Below, in pieces: positions 9,781-19,506 of a DNA stretch of 57,139 nucleotides. Both the position numbers and the translations under genes were made by a program. This DNA is from CAXBNB01 sp040151475 (GTDB lineage: Bacteria > Bacteroidota > Bacteroidia > Cytophagales > Cyclobacteriaceae): NCBI RefSeq assembly GCF_040151475.1, contig NZ_JBDKWG010000094.1, positions 1 to 57,139 of the forward strand, in the 5' to 3' direction. Below the pieces are notes generated by a model. The model was given only the letters and a program-made list of their open reading frames with translations. It did not search any database and was not told the origin of the DNA. Each line of letters opens with the position of its first letter. Position 1 is the first letter of the stretch.

Positions 9781-10053
9781 CTAAACTGCTATTCCCAGTT
9801 GTTTTTCTAAACAAAAATTCACTAGGAATTTCGAATTTTCACCCAACTCCAAATTGCCATCTTTAAATTGAACAATTTCAAGTGATTCCATTCGAATCAA
9901 TTCATATTTTGCTTCCAGATTAAGACAAAATGGAAGTCTGTGTTTTGGGATGCATCCATCTTTAACCAAAGCCAACAGTACGGAGTTAAAGCTGGTATTT
10001 CTGAATGCCACATCTTTCCAAAGGTTGTTATTTGTAACTATCGTAGTTTTCAT
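9781..10053 (-). CDS. Small hypothetical protein (90 aa)
   Basis: An ATG-initiated frame of 90 residues that ends exactly next to the stop of the convergent gene at 9780. The sequence has a normal amino-acid mix with no signal peptide or membrane helix. Its centre (NSVLLALVKDGCIPKHRLPFC) is reminiscent of a small alpha/beta protein, but I do not recognise a family. The opposite strand has only a short unconvincing frame. It could be a spurious frame. Confidence 0.5.
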   Translation of the reverse strand: MKTTIVTNNNLWKDVAFRNTSFNSVLLALVKDGCIPKHRLPFCLNLEAKYELIRMESLEIVQFKDGNLELGENSKFLVNFCLEKQLGIAV

Positions 10054-10304
10054 AATGCAATATCAAAATTCCATCATTTTACAATAATGATGTTAGACAT
10101 TGACACAACTGATATTGATCATCTAATCCATCTCAAAAAGTCCAATAACAAGACTTATCAGGGATAAATCAATTAATGACCTTCTAAATATTAAATTCCC
10201 TGTGTACTAATAGTAATTTGAGCTAACGAAATTCGTTTTTGATAAAATTTGATTTAATTCTTTAATAGATTTACAGTTCCAACGACTACAAGCAAACCAT
10301 AAAG

Positions 10305-12887
10305 TTGAGATACAATAATTCCTTATTATTAAGCTTACTATTTTTGATCCTATTGGGAAGTTGTGCTCCTGAAAGGAAAAACTTGATGAGCAACACTTTT
10401 CACAATACAACTGCTCATTACAACGCTTACTTTTATGCCAATGAACGAATAAAAGAAATAGAGCAGGCTATAGAAGATGGGCATGAATGGAATTACAACA
10501 AAATTCTTCCTATTTTCCCCCAGTTTGATTCTACACTAGCCACTAGCATGGCCAGCCAGATTGATGACTGTGTGAAAAAAGCATCAATAGCCATTCAAAG
10601 ACATCCGGAATCCAACTGGGAAGACAATAGTTATGTGCTTGTTGGCCTGGCCAGGTATTATAGCATGGATTTCGGTAATGCCATAGAAACATTTAAATAT
10701 GTAAATACCCATAGCGAAAATGACAATACCCGTCATGAAGCTTTGATCGACCTGATCAATACCTACATCAAAATGGAAGAAATGAAGAATGCCGGGGCAG
10801 TATCTGATTATCTCAAAAAAGAAAAACTAAATAAAAAGAATCTCAAGGATTTATACCTATCAAGAGCAGATCTATTTCAAAGGCGTGAAGACCTCAATTT
10901 CATGGTTCAAAACCTGACACAAGCAGAGCCTTTGATTACCGATCATCATGAGCGAGCCAGAATCAGTTTTATAATAGGGCAGGTCTATCAACAACTAGGT
11001 TTTGACGGGGAAGCGTATCAATATTACAAAAAGAGCTTGGCCAGTAACCCAACTTATGAGTTGTCATTTTATACGAAACTGAATATGGCTCAGGTAACCG
11101 AGCTGACCAAAAACAATGATATAAAAAAAGTAAGGAAGTATTTTAAAGGCCTTCTTTCTGATGCAAAGAATGTAGAATTCAGGGATAAAATTTATTATGA
11201 GATGGCCAGATTTGAAGTCAAACAAGGCAATCTCGAACAAGGCATAGAGTATTATAACTCCTCTGTTCAGGCTAGTACCAAAAACAAACGACAGAAAGCC
11301 TACTCCTATCTTAGCCTGGGTAAAATCTACTATGATAGCCTTGCAAACTATAAACTTGCAAAGTTATATTATGACAGTACCATTTCGGTTTTGCCTCAGG
11401 ATGAATTAGAATATGAGTCAATTTTGGAAAGGCAAAAGATCCTTGAAAATTTTGTCAATCAGCTTACCATCATTCACGATAATGACAGCTTGATCGCCCT
11501 ATCAAACCTGAGTACTGATTCTTTGAATGTATTTCTTGATACTTATATTACTCAAAAAGAAGCGGAAGAAAAGGAGAAAAAAGAAAAAGCGATAGCCAAG
11601 ATAAAAAAAAGGAACAATGTTTCTCTAAACAATTCTTTCAATGATGAATTTATTCCCATAGGCAGTACAAATTTCGATGAATCTGTCTGGTATTTTTATA
11701 ACAAATCAGCAGTTGAAAAAGGGAGATATGAATTTGAAAGCAGATGGGGAAACAGAAATCTTGAGGACAATTGGAGACGATCTAATAAGTCTTTGCAAAC
11801 TATTCAGGAAACTACCACTGCCAATGACAACCAAGCCAAGATTAAGGCCAGCGATGATGAAAATACCAATGATGAAGAAAAACCTCTTATTGACAAAAAT
11901 GAATTAATAGCAACTATTCCCTACAAGGAGGAGCAAAAGGCAAAGCTACTGGCAGAAGTAGAAGAAGCACACTATCAGTTGGGTAACATCTACAATTTCA
12001 ATCTGGAAGAAAAAAACAATGCTGCCAGTACTTTTGAAAAAATGCTGGTGCGGTTTGAAGCTACTGAATACAAACTGGAAGTAATGTATTTACTCTATCT
12101 TATCTACAAAGATTTGAGTAACATTACCAGATCAGATTATTTTAAAAACACCCTGATTAATGACTATCCTAACAGTGTCTATGCCAAAATTATTATCAAT
12201 CCTAACTATCGTGAAGAAAGTGAAGCTGCAAGTGGAAAACTGAAAAAAATATATGCCCAGGCATATCAGATGTATAAATCCGGAAACAACAAAGCAGCAC
12301 TTGCTACTGTCAACAACGGATTGGAGATGTATCCCGACAATGACTTTGTAGATAACATGCAGCTTCTGAAGATTTTACTCATTGGTAAGATGGAAAATTT
12401 CTACACCTACCAATATGAGTTGAATAATTTCATCAGGACATACTCAGAAAGTGAATTGCTCCCCTATGCCGACTCACTGGTTAAGGCATCCGAAAATTTT
12501 CAAATTGAACTGATTAACAGTACAAGGGCCAAGTTCATTACCAACCTGAACAAATCGCATTATTTTGTATATACCTATAATAAAGATACCGAAACATACG
12601 AGCTATTATTGGAGATATTCGGTAAACTCATAGCTCAGCATGAATTAAACTTAAGCGTTCAAAGTTTGATCCTCGATGGTAAAAATTCAATGATCTTAAT
12701 TCAGGAATTTAAGGACAAAGAAGCAGCAATGACATTTGACCAATTAGTCAAAAAAGTAAACCCCGAGGATCAAATCAAAAAATCAGGAATATTCCATGAT
12801 TTCATTATTACCAAAGACAATTTTGACATTTTATACAATACAAAAGAGTTGGATTCATATTTGACATTTTACAGAAAAAACTACTAA
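10305..12887 (+). CDS. sprE: Type IX secretion system periplasmic lipoprotein PorW/SprE (TPR protein)
   Basis: 860 residues. The N-terminus is a lipoprotein signal peptide with the lipobox LGSC (cysteine at residue 20). The start is TTG: the next in-frame ATG lies behind the lipobox, so the TTG is needed. After HNTTAHYNAYFYANER the protein is a long array of helical repeats (TPR-like, about 80-380), a charged coiled segment near 415-435, then the segment FYNKSAVEKGRYEFESRWG with NLEDNWRR, which I associate with PorW/SprE proteins, and further repeats to the C-terminus. PorW/SprE is an essential periplasmic part of the T9SS that interacts with the PorK/N (GldK/N) ring and the translocon. It is 4 bp ahead of the PBP gene, and gldKLMN lies 4 kb away. 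Confidence 0.78.
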   Translation: MRYNNSLLLSLLFLILLGSCAPERKNLMSNTFHNTTAHYNAYFYANERIKEIEQAIEDGHEWNYNKILPIFPQFDSTLATSMASQIDDCVKKASIAIQRHPESNWEDNSYVLVGLARYYSMDFGNAIETFKYVNTHSENDNTRHEALIDLINTYIKMEEMKNAGAVSDYLKKEKLNKKNLKDLYLSRADLFQRREDLNFMVQNLTQAEPLITDHHERARISFIIGQVYQQLGFDGEAYQYYKKSLASNPTYELSFYTKLNMAQVTELTKNNDIKKVRKYFKGLLSDAKNVEFRDKIYYEMARFEVKQGNLEQGIEYYNSSVQASTKNKRQKAYSYLSLGKIYYDSLANYKLAKLYYDSTISVLPQDELEYESILERQKILENFVNQLTIIHDNDSLIALSNLSTDSLNVFLDTYITQKEAEEKEKKEKAIAKIKKRNNVSLNNSFNDEFIPIGSTNFDESVWYFYNKSAVEKGRYEFESRWGNRNLEDNWRRSNKSLQTIQETTTANDNQAKIKASDDENTNDEEKPLIDKNELIATIPYKEEQKAKLLAEVEEAHYQLGNIYNFNLEEKNNAASTFEKMLVRFEATEYKLEVMYLLYLIYKDLSNITRSDYFKNTLINDYPNSVYAKIIINPNYREESEAASGKLKKIYAQAYQMYKSGNNKAALATVNNGLEMYPDNDFVDNMQLLKILLIGKMENFYTYQYELNNFIRTYSESELLPYADSLVKASENFQIELINSTRAKFITNLNKSHYFVYTYNKDTETYELLLEIFGKLIAQHELNLSVQSLILDGKNSMILIQEFKDKEAAMTFDQLVKKVNPEDQIKKSGIFHDFIITKDNFDILYNTKELDSYLTFYRKNY

Positions 12888-12891
12888 ATCA

Positions 12892-15162
12892 ATGGCCAAA
12901 TTCACTCGTCGTTTTATCATAGTTTTATGGACAACACTTATTCTTGGTCTAATAATCTCATTCGGTACATTTTACTCGGTCAGTATAGATGCTTTTGGAT
13001 TATTTGGTGGCCTGCCAAGTTTAAAAAGTCTGGAACGGCCTGACCCTGACTTATCTTCTGAACTCATTTCAGCAGATGGTGAATTATTAGGAAAATACTA
13101 CCGAAGCAACAGAACCCCGGTATCCTATCATGAACTTTCTCCAGAACTCATCCAAACGTTGATGGTTACCGAAGACGTCAGGTTTACACAACACTCAGGC
13201 ATAGACCTCTTGGGTTTAGCCAGGGCTCTATCTGGAGTGCTAACATTCGAATTTAAAGGGGGAGGAAGCACACTCACCATGCAACTGGCAGAAAATCTCT
13301 ATAAAACCATTACAGAAAACCGGGGGAGCTTATACAAATACCGGAAAATTGGACAGGTCATTACAAAAATCAAGGAATACATTATTTCTGTTCAATTGGA
13401 AGCATCATATACCAAAGAAGAGATATTGGCGATGTATCTCAACACCATAGAATACGGTAATAACTCCTATGGAATTCAAGTTGCAGCCAAAACTTATTTT
13501 AACAAGCTTCCGTCAGAATTGAATTATAAGGAATCTGCAATTCTGGTTGCATTAATCAATGCCCCAACCAGATACAACCCTGTAAGGAATCCGGAGGTAG
13601 CCACAGCCAAAAGAACGGAAATTCTGTACAATCTTTATAAATATGACAAAATATCTAAAGAGGAATATGATACTTTAAAAGTATCTGATCTGGGACTAGA
13701 ATTCAAAGTATCTGATCACAACACTGGCCCAGCACAATACTTCAGGTCAGTCATTGGCAATTACCTAAGGTATTGGGCTGAAGAACACGGGTATGACCTC
13801 TATGCAGACGGTTTGAAGATCTATACAACAATAGACAGCAGGATGCAGCAGTATGCAGAAAATGCAGTGGAAAAACACATGAAATACCTGCATAAACTAT
13901 TTATTGACCATCTCAAAGGTGATGCTCCCTGGATAGACCATGATGGCAATGAAATGATGGACTTTGTAGAAAATGCCATAAAGGGTACACCCTATTATAA
14001 ATCATTGGCAAAAAAATATTCAAAAGACTCTGATTCGATAGAATACTACCTTAACCAACCTAAAAAAATGACCGTGTTTTCATGGAATGGAGAAATAGAC
14101 ACCACCATGAGCATGATTGATTCTTTAAAATACTACAAGCACTTCTTACAAACGGGCTTTATGGCTATGGATCCCAAGTCAGGACATATCAAAGCATGGG
14201 TAGGTGGCATCAATCATGAACATTTTAAGTACGATCATGTGAAACAAGGACATAGACAACCGGGATCTACGTTCAAACCTTTTGTATATGCTACTGCCAT
14301 AGAAGCCGGATATTCACCTTGTTTTCCGGTAGCTGACCAAGCAGTAACTTGGTATCTGCCAGGACAAGATCCTCCTACCTGGACACCTCAAAACAACGAC
14401 AATGGAAAATTTAGCGGTGAAAAAATGACAATCCGTCAGGCAATGGCACGATCCATCAATTCCATTACCGCCTACATCATGCAAAAAGTAACTCCACTCA
14501 AAGTGGTAGAAACTGCGAAAAGATTAGGCATAACAAGTCCGCTAGATGCAGTTCCTACATTATGTCTGGGAGCTGGAGGAGAGGTATCCGTATATGAAAT
14601 GGTAGGGGCGTACTCCACTTTCGTCAATAAAGGCATTTACACCAAGCCACAATTTATTACCCGAATAGAAGATCAAAATGGAGTAGTACTCAAAGATTTT
14701 TATCCGGAACGAAAGGAAGCATTAAGTGAAAAAACTGCCTATCTTATGCTGCACATGCTCAAAGGTGCCACGGAAGAAGAACACGGTACAGCAAGAGGAT
14801 TGGGATGGGAACTCCTGAATGAAAACGAAATAGGAGCCAAAACCGGTACTACCCAACGCGCTTCTGATGGTTGGTTTATGGGTGTCACCAAAGACCTGGT
14901 AGCAGGGGCCTGGGTAGGAGGTGACGATAGAAGTATCCATTTCAAGTATTGGGCTTTAGGACAAGGTGCACGAACTGCTATGCCTATCTGGCAAAATTTT
15001 ATGCTAGACGTATATAATGACCCATCACTCGGAATAGAAAAAGGATCATTCCCCGACCCAACTTTCGAATTGGACGTAGAATTGGATTGCAACAAGCATT
15101 TAAATCAGGAATCCGATTCATTGAACATTGAACTGGATGATATCGGCAGTGGCGTATTTTAA
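12892..15162 (+). CDS. Class A penicillin-binding protein (PBP1A-type, glycosyltransferase/transpeptidase)
   Basis: A 756-residue bifunctional murein synthase anchored by an N-terminal helix at about 8-28. The family-51 glycosyltransferase domain shows the catalytic glutamate in TEDVRFTQHSG (E94), GGSTLTMQLAENL and the later AILVALINAPTRYNP segment. The transpeptidase domain has the active-site SxxK in GSTFKP (S459), SIN in ARSINSITAY, and KTGTT near residue 650. It starts 4 bp after sprE and is followed 12 bp later by uvrC, so the three genes may form one transcript. A mixed role of envelope synthesis and T9SS assembly in one operon is plausible but not shown. Confidence 0.94.
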   Translation: MAKFTRRFIIVLWTTLILGLIISFGTFYSVSIDAFGLFGGLPSLKSLERPDPDLSSELISADGELLGKYYRSNRTPVSYHELSPELIQTLMVTEDVRFTQHSGIDLLGLARALSGVLTFEFKGGGSTLTMQLAENLYKTITENRGSLYKYRKIGQVITKIKEYIISVQLEASYTKEEILAMYLNTIEYGNNSYGIQVAAKTYFNKLPSELNYKESAILVALINAPTRYNPVRNPEVATAKRTEILYNLYKYDKISKEEYDTLKVSDLGLEFKVSDHNTGPAQYFRSVIGNYLRYWAEEHGYDLYADGLKIYTTIDSRMQQYAENAVEKHMKYLHKLFIDHLKGDAPWIDHDGNEMMDFVENAIKGTPYYKSLAKKYSKDSDSIEYYLNQPKKMTVFSWNGEIDTTMSMIDSLKYYKHFLQTGFMAMDPKSGHIKAWVGGINHEHFKYDHVKQGHRQPGSTFKPFVYATAIEAGYSPCFPVADQAVTWYLPGQDPPTWTPQNNDNGKFSGEKMTIRQAMARSINSITAYIMQKVTPLKVVETAKRLGITSPLDAVPTLCLGAGGEVSVYEMVGAYSTFVNKGIYTKPQFITRIEDQNGVVLKDFYPERKEALSEKTAYLMLHMLKGATEEEHGTARGLGWELLNENEIGAKTGTTQRASDGWFMGVTKDLVAGAWVGGDDRSIHFKYWALGQGARTAMPIWQNFMLDVYNDPSLGIEKGSFPDPTFELDVELDCNKHLNQESDSLNIELDDIGSGVF

Positions 15163-15174
15163 GTAGCACAACAA

Positions 15175-16989
15175 ATGGATCTCAAAGACATCCGGGAGCA
15201 CAATTTCAAGTCTATACCAACAGATCCGGGAGTTTATAAATTTTACAATAAAAACTCCCTGCTGATATATGTAGGAAAAGCCAAAAATTTAAAAAAAAGG
15301 GTTTCGAGTTATTTCTCCTTATCTAAAACGAGTAGCAGAAAAACCCAAACTCTGGTCAAGGAAATTGCCAACATTAAGTTCTCCATTGTCAACTCTGAAT
15401 TTGATGCCCTTCTCCTGGAAAACAACCTCATAAAAGAGAACCAGCCCAAGTACAATATTTTACTCAAAGACGATAAAAGTTTTCCATTCATTTGTATTTC
15501 AAACGAACGGTTTCCCAAGGTTTTCTCTACTCGTCGGTATAATATAAAAAAAGGAGAATTCTTTGGCCCGTACACCAATGTGAAAGCAATGAACAGCGTA
15601 CTGGATCTTTTGAGGAAGCTATACAAAATCCGAACATGCAGCCTTTCGTTAACACCATCCAATATAGAAAACAAAAAGTTTAAAATCTGTCTGGAATACC
15701 ATATCGGAAACTGTTTGGGCCCATGTGAAGGGCTACAAACGGAATCCTCATATCTCGATGAAATAGAACAATGCAGGCACATTCTTAAAGGCAATATTTC
15801 CATTGTTCTTTCCTATTTTAAAAGCAAAATGAAAGAAGCTGCCGAAACGCTGGAATTCGAACAAGCCAACTCTTACAAATCAAAACTGGATTTATTGGAA
15901 AAATTCCAAGCTAAATCAGTTATTGTAAACAAAAAGCTTAAGAATACCGACATTTTTTCTGTGCTGTCAGAAAAAAGTAAAGCCATAGTCAATTACATGC
16001 GAATTGATAATGGCTACATAAATATTTCTGACACATTTACGATCAATAAGAAGCTTGAAGAAACAGATGAGGAAATTCTTCCTCTCATTATTGTCAACAC
16101 TCAACAAAAATACAAAAGCAGCAACCGTCTGATTATCTGCAACCGGAAACTCGAAAATTGGGATGAAAACGTCAGAGTAGTAAATCCAATAAGAGGAGAC
16201 AAAAAGACCCTGTTGGATTTATCCTTAAAAAATGTGCTAATATTTAAAAAAGAACTTTTAAGGCAAAAGGGTGAAAAAGAAACCAACTGGCAAAGAATCC
16301 TGAAGCAGATGCAGCAAGATCTTAAATTAAAAGCCCTTCCGGCACACATAGAATGTTTTGACAATTCCAATATTCAGGGAACCAATCCTGTTGCTTCTAT
16401 GGTCTGCTTTAAAAATGCCAAGCCTTCCAAAAAAGATTACAGGCATTTTAAAATCAAAACTGTAATCGGTCCGGATGATTTTGGATCAATGAAAGAAATA
16501 GTAACGAGACGATATAGCAGGTTGATAAATGAAAATATTCCTCTACCCAATCTGATTATTGTAGATGGAGGAAAAGGCCAGCTCAACGTAGCTGTTGAAG
16601 CTCTGAAGGAACTCGACATATACAATTCAGTTCCTATAATTGGAATAGCCAAAAGGCTGGAAGAAATATATTATCCGGAAGACACTATTCCATTACATCT
16701 TAGTAAAAAGTCTGAGTCTCTCAAATTAATTCAGCAATTGAGAGACGAAGCTCACCGTTTTGCCATTACATTCCACAGAGATTTAAGGTCTAAAAATGCA
16801 CATCAATCTATTCTTGATGAAATCTCTGGCCTTGGTTCAAAAACCAAGCAAAAACTACTAACGAAATACAGAACATTAAACAAGATCAAAGACGCTGCAC
16901 AAGAAGAATTGGAAGAATTAATAGGAAAAAGCAAAACCCAATCTCTATTGGAGGGCATAAAAAAAGTCCCGATTGCTCAGGACTCTTAA
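15175..16989 (+). CDS. uvrC: Excinuclease ABC subunit C (UvrC)
   Basis: UvrC makes the dual incision in nucleotide excision repair. The 604 residues match the family. The GIY-YIG nuclease domain is at the N-terminus (PGVYKFYNKNSLLIYVGKAKNLKKRVSSYF, residues 19-48). A UvrBC-interacting segment with EAAETLEFEQANSYK lies near 220-234. The RNase H-like second nuclease carries ECFDNSNIQG, GPDDFGSMKEIVTRRY and LIIVDGGKGQLN, and a helix-hairpin-helix region (ISGLGSKTKQKLL) closes the protein. Three cysteines lie near 161-184 as in other UvrC proteins. It is convergent with gldN, with a 23-bp gap. Confidence 0.97.
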   Translation: MDLKDIREHNFKSIPTDPGVYKFYNKNSLLIYVGKAKNLKKRVSSYFSLSKTSSRKTQTLVKEIANIKFSIVNSEFDALLLENNLIKENQPKYNILLKDDKSFPFICISNERFPKVFSTRRYNIKKGEFFGPYTNVKAMNSVLDLLRKLYKIRTCSLSLTPSNIENKKFKICLEYHIGNCLGPCEGLQTESSYLDEIEQCRHILKGNISIVLSYFKSKMKEAAETLEFEQANSYKSKLDLLEKFQAKSVIVNKKLKNTDIFSVLSEKSKAIVNYMRIDNGYINISDTFTINKKLEETDEEILPLIIVNTQQKYKSSNRLIICNRKLENWDENVRVVNPIRGDKKTLLDLSLKNVLIFKKELLRQKGEKETNWQRILKQMQQDLKLKALPAHIECFDNSNIQGTNPVASMVCFKNAKPSKKDYRHFKIKTVIGPDDFGSMKEIVTRRYSRLINENIPLPNLIIVDGGKGQLNVAVEALKELDIYNSVPIIGIAKRLEEIYYPEDTIPLHLSKKSESLKLIQQLRDEAHRFAITFHRDLRSKNAHQSILDEISGLGSKTKQKLLTKYRTLNKIKDAAQEELEELIGKSKTQSLLEGIKKVPIAQDS

Positions 16990-17012
16990 AATCTTTAATA
17001 TAACCTTGGAAA

Positions 17013-17867
17013 TTAGAATTCCCACAATTCATTTTCGAATTCCAGCATTTCATGTTCAATTCTTTGTGATGCCAAAATACCATCTCTACGAGATTTGTTA
17101 TAGATATCAACAATTCTATTGTCCTTAGGATTAGCAAACTTAATAAGGTTAGAGCTGAAGAGACGCAAGTCAAATGCCTCGGCAAAGTTTCTATGTTCAG
17201 ATGCATTCTGAACATTGTACCATATTGCTTCTCTTGGCATACTTCTAAAAACTTCTACCAAGTCTTTGTATCTGAATGATGCCAAAGGCTTTTCGAACAA
17301 TGCCGGGTTTTTGTCAGCAGGAAGTAACAGCGTAATTGCCTGAATGTCATAGTACATTCTAGATCTGTTCCTGTCAAAGAACATATCTTCTTTGATCTCA
17401 ACGATAGAAAAATCAGCAGTTGCAAATTCATCATTTACTTCTTCCACTACTTCCTCTTCCTCTCCAAATCCACCGAATCCACTATCTTCTTCCTGGCCAA
17501 ATCCCATTGCAATTTCCTCTTCAGTCAAACCAGTCTCTTCCTGAGGGTACTTTAGACGTTCCAAAAATGTCTCTTTAGACATTCTGGTAGTCACAGAATC
17601 ATTCGTATAAGGAAATAACAAACCAGCCTTAACAGCTTTGATAATCACTGTAGAAAGCTCACCATTTCTGGAATAGAAAGGCCTGTTTTGTTTCTCTTTC
17701 AAATCCATCCTCCTCCACAATGTCTTCTTAAACATCATGTAAGATTCGTGAATAGGATAAACCGAATGAGGGTTATAACCCGGGTCAACTTCCTGCGAAT
17801 AGCTTACACCTAAAGAAGCTATCAACATGAATGCACTTAAACAAATTACATAACAAAACTTTTTCAT
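17013..17867 (-). CDS. gldN: Gliding motility / T9SS protein GldN (PorN)
   Basis: 284 residues with a cleavable signal peptide (about 1-25, ending VSYSQ). GldN/PorN forms the periplasmic ring with the lipoprotein GldK/PorK. The family core is visible as HESYMMFKKTLWRRMDLKEKQNRPFYS near the N-terminus and RDGILASQRIEHEMLEFENELWEF at the C-terminus. Residues about 117-150 are a glycine/glutamate-rich insertion (EEDSGFGGFGEEEEVVEE) that looks like a flexible acidic linker. It is the last gene of the porP-gldK-gldL-gldM-gldN order, 12 bp after gldM. Confidence 0.94.
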   Translation of the reverse strand: MKKFCYVICLSAFMLIASLGVSYSQEVDPGYNPHSVYPIHESYMMFKKTLWRRMDLKEKQNRPFYSRNGELSTVIIKAVKAGLLFPYTNDSVTTRMSKETFLERLKYPQEETGLTEEEIAMGFGQEEDSGFGGFGEEEEVVEEVNDEFATADFSIVEIKEDMFFDRNRSRMYYDIQAITLLLPADKNPALFEKPLASFRYKDLVEVFRSMPREAIWYNVQNASEHRNFAEAFDLRLFSSNLIKFANPKDNRIVDIYNKSRRDGILASQRIEHEMLEFENELWEF

Positions 17868-17879
17868 AACACCTGAATT

Positions 17880-19469
17880 TTATTTTATCGGGAAAGAAAT
17901 AATCTTTCCGCTATAATTAGTGAAATCCTCAATCTCTTTTTTGAAATTCTGACGTTGAACTTTTTTCGTTTCTATTACCAATTGATCGCCGGGCCGAGCC
18001 TGACCAGCCAATTGGGAAATGTTCAGGTTTTCACCACTGATTTTAGCAGAAGTAACTGCTCTGCCAGACCTTACTAAAGTAACCTCAGACTGAGCCACTC
18101 TGAACCTGGCATCATTTGGCAAAGATTGCTGGAAACTTTCGTCTGGGATTGCCTTCAATTTTAACCCTTTTAGTTCTCGTACTGAAACTCCTGACTTTTG
18201 ACTTACAGGTCTGTTCCCATTAAATGCCTGTACTTCAGGAGCAGGAATTCTGTTTACTCCAAATTCACGGCTTCCTATCACATTACCATTACTGGAAACA
18301 GTCATGGTAACTTTAGCCGACTGTGGAATAATTGTCACAAACCCTCTTTCAGCACCTTTGATATTGCTACCTCCTTTAGTGGTGAAAACCGGATTGTAAG
18401 AAGTACCCAAAGCAGGCACCTGAACATTCAATTCGTTTCCACAATTGAGGTACAGTTTTGATACTGAAGCAGACTGAATCTCCATTACTGGCTTAGAAAC
18501 ATAGTACTTAATAGTATCAACAAAAGTAGTATCCCTTCCACCTGGAAGAGGCACTTTAATTGCCGCTATATAACTTTTTTGCGCAATTCCTTCCTTATCA
18601 TAAGCTCCTGGAGTAGCAGTAAATTCTACTTTTCCTTTACCTCCTATTACTTCAATTTCTTCACCATTGTAAGTCATAGTAGGAGTAACAGCAGAAGAAG
18701 AAGCAGCTATAAACAGCTCTGCTTCATACTTTGTACCAGCAGCTACAATGTTAGAAATTGGTTTAACCATAGGAACAATTTGGTCAAATTTCAAATCTTC
18801 TGCTCCTACTTCGGCCGCCAATGCTTCAAGTGCCTTGGTTTCCAAAGTAATCACATCATTTTGCATTTGGCTAAGAGAAGCCAATGCTCCAAGCATCGGA
18901 GTGTTGTGACCAAAATTAAGTTCAGCAAAACCCTTTTGGTTTTGATTGGGATCATCAGCAAAAACACCAATATCTTTTGCATCCTTTGCAATGTCCTTAA
19001 TTGATTCGTCACCAGTAGCTTCTTTTAGAAAATCAGAGTAAGCATTCAATTTTGATTTCAACTCATCTCCTTTTTTTTCTTTGTAGAAAATTCTTGGTGC
19101 AGTATCAATGTCTTTCTGCCCAACCAACTTACCATTTTCATCATATCCACCTGAAGCCTCAATTAGAAGTTTTTTGTACTCTTCAACTTCTCCCAGAATT
19201 TTTGATGTCTGTTCTCTAACCAGTTTTGCTTTATCTAAAACAGCAACATCCTTTTCTCTATTTCCCGCATCACTAACTGCCTTCTGGATACTTTCTACCT
19301 TATTCTGGTTTTCTCCTTGATTGTCCTTATTCGTTTCCTCAAATGCCTGATTTATAAACAGGAACTTTTCAAGTACACTATTACTTACCTGCAACGCTAA
19401 TAGAGCAGTCAGTACCAAGTACATCATGCCTATCATCTTGTCTCTTGGGGATTGTTTTCCTCCGGCCAT
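17880..19469 (-). CDS. gldM: Gliding motility / T9SS motor protein GldM (PorM)
   Basis: 529 residues. The N-terminal MAGGKQSPRDKMIGMMYLVLTALLALQVS gives the single inner-membrane helix that passes through the GldL ring. The rest is a long periplasmic shaft of immunoglobulin-like domains. GldL and GldM form the proton-driven rotary motor of the T9SS and gliding machinery. The length is typical. It follows gldL with a 37-bp gap and precedes gldN. Confidence 0.95.
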   Translation of the reverse strand: MAGGKQSPRDKMIGMMYLVLTALLALQVSNSVLEKFLFINQAFEETNKDNQGENQNKVESIQKAVSDAGNREKDVAVLDKAKLVREQTSKILGEVEEYKKLLIEASGGYDENGKLVGQKDIDTAPRIFYKEKKGDELKSKLNAYSDFLKEATGDESIKDIAKDAKDIGVFADDPNQNQKGFAELNFGHNTPMLGALASLSQMQNDVITLETKALEALAAEVGAEDLKFDQIVPMVKPISNIVAAGTKYEAELFIAASSSAVTPTMTYNGEEIEVIGGKGKVEFTATPGAYDKEGIAQKSYIAAIKVPLPGGRDTTFVDTIKYYVSKPVMEIQSASVSKLYLNCGNELNVQVPALGTSYNPVFTTKGGSNIKGAERGFVTIIPQSAKVTMTVSSNGNVIGSREFGVNRIPAPEVQAFNGNRPVSQKSGVSVRELKGLKLKAIPDESFQQSLPNDARFRVAQSEVTLVRSGRAVTSAKISGENLNISQLAGQARPGDQLVIETKKVQRQNFKKEIEDFTNYSGKIISFPIK

Positions 19470-19506
19470 ATTTTATACTCTTTAAGTTTATAAATTAATG
19501 GACATA

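Noticed and set aside
15309..15803. Minus-strand frame of 164 codons within uvrC
   Set aside because: Antisense to the conserved uvrC nuclease region; no supporting feature.
18579..19004. Plus-strand frame of 141 codons within gldM
   Set aside because: It lies entirely antisense to an unmistakable gldM, is serine/tyrosine-rich, and has no recognisable domain.
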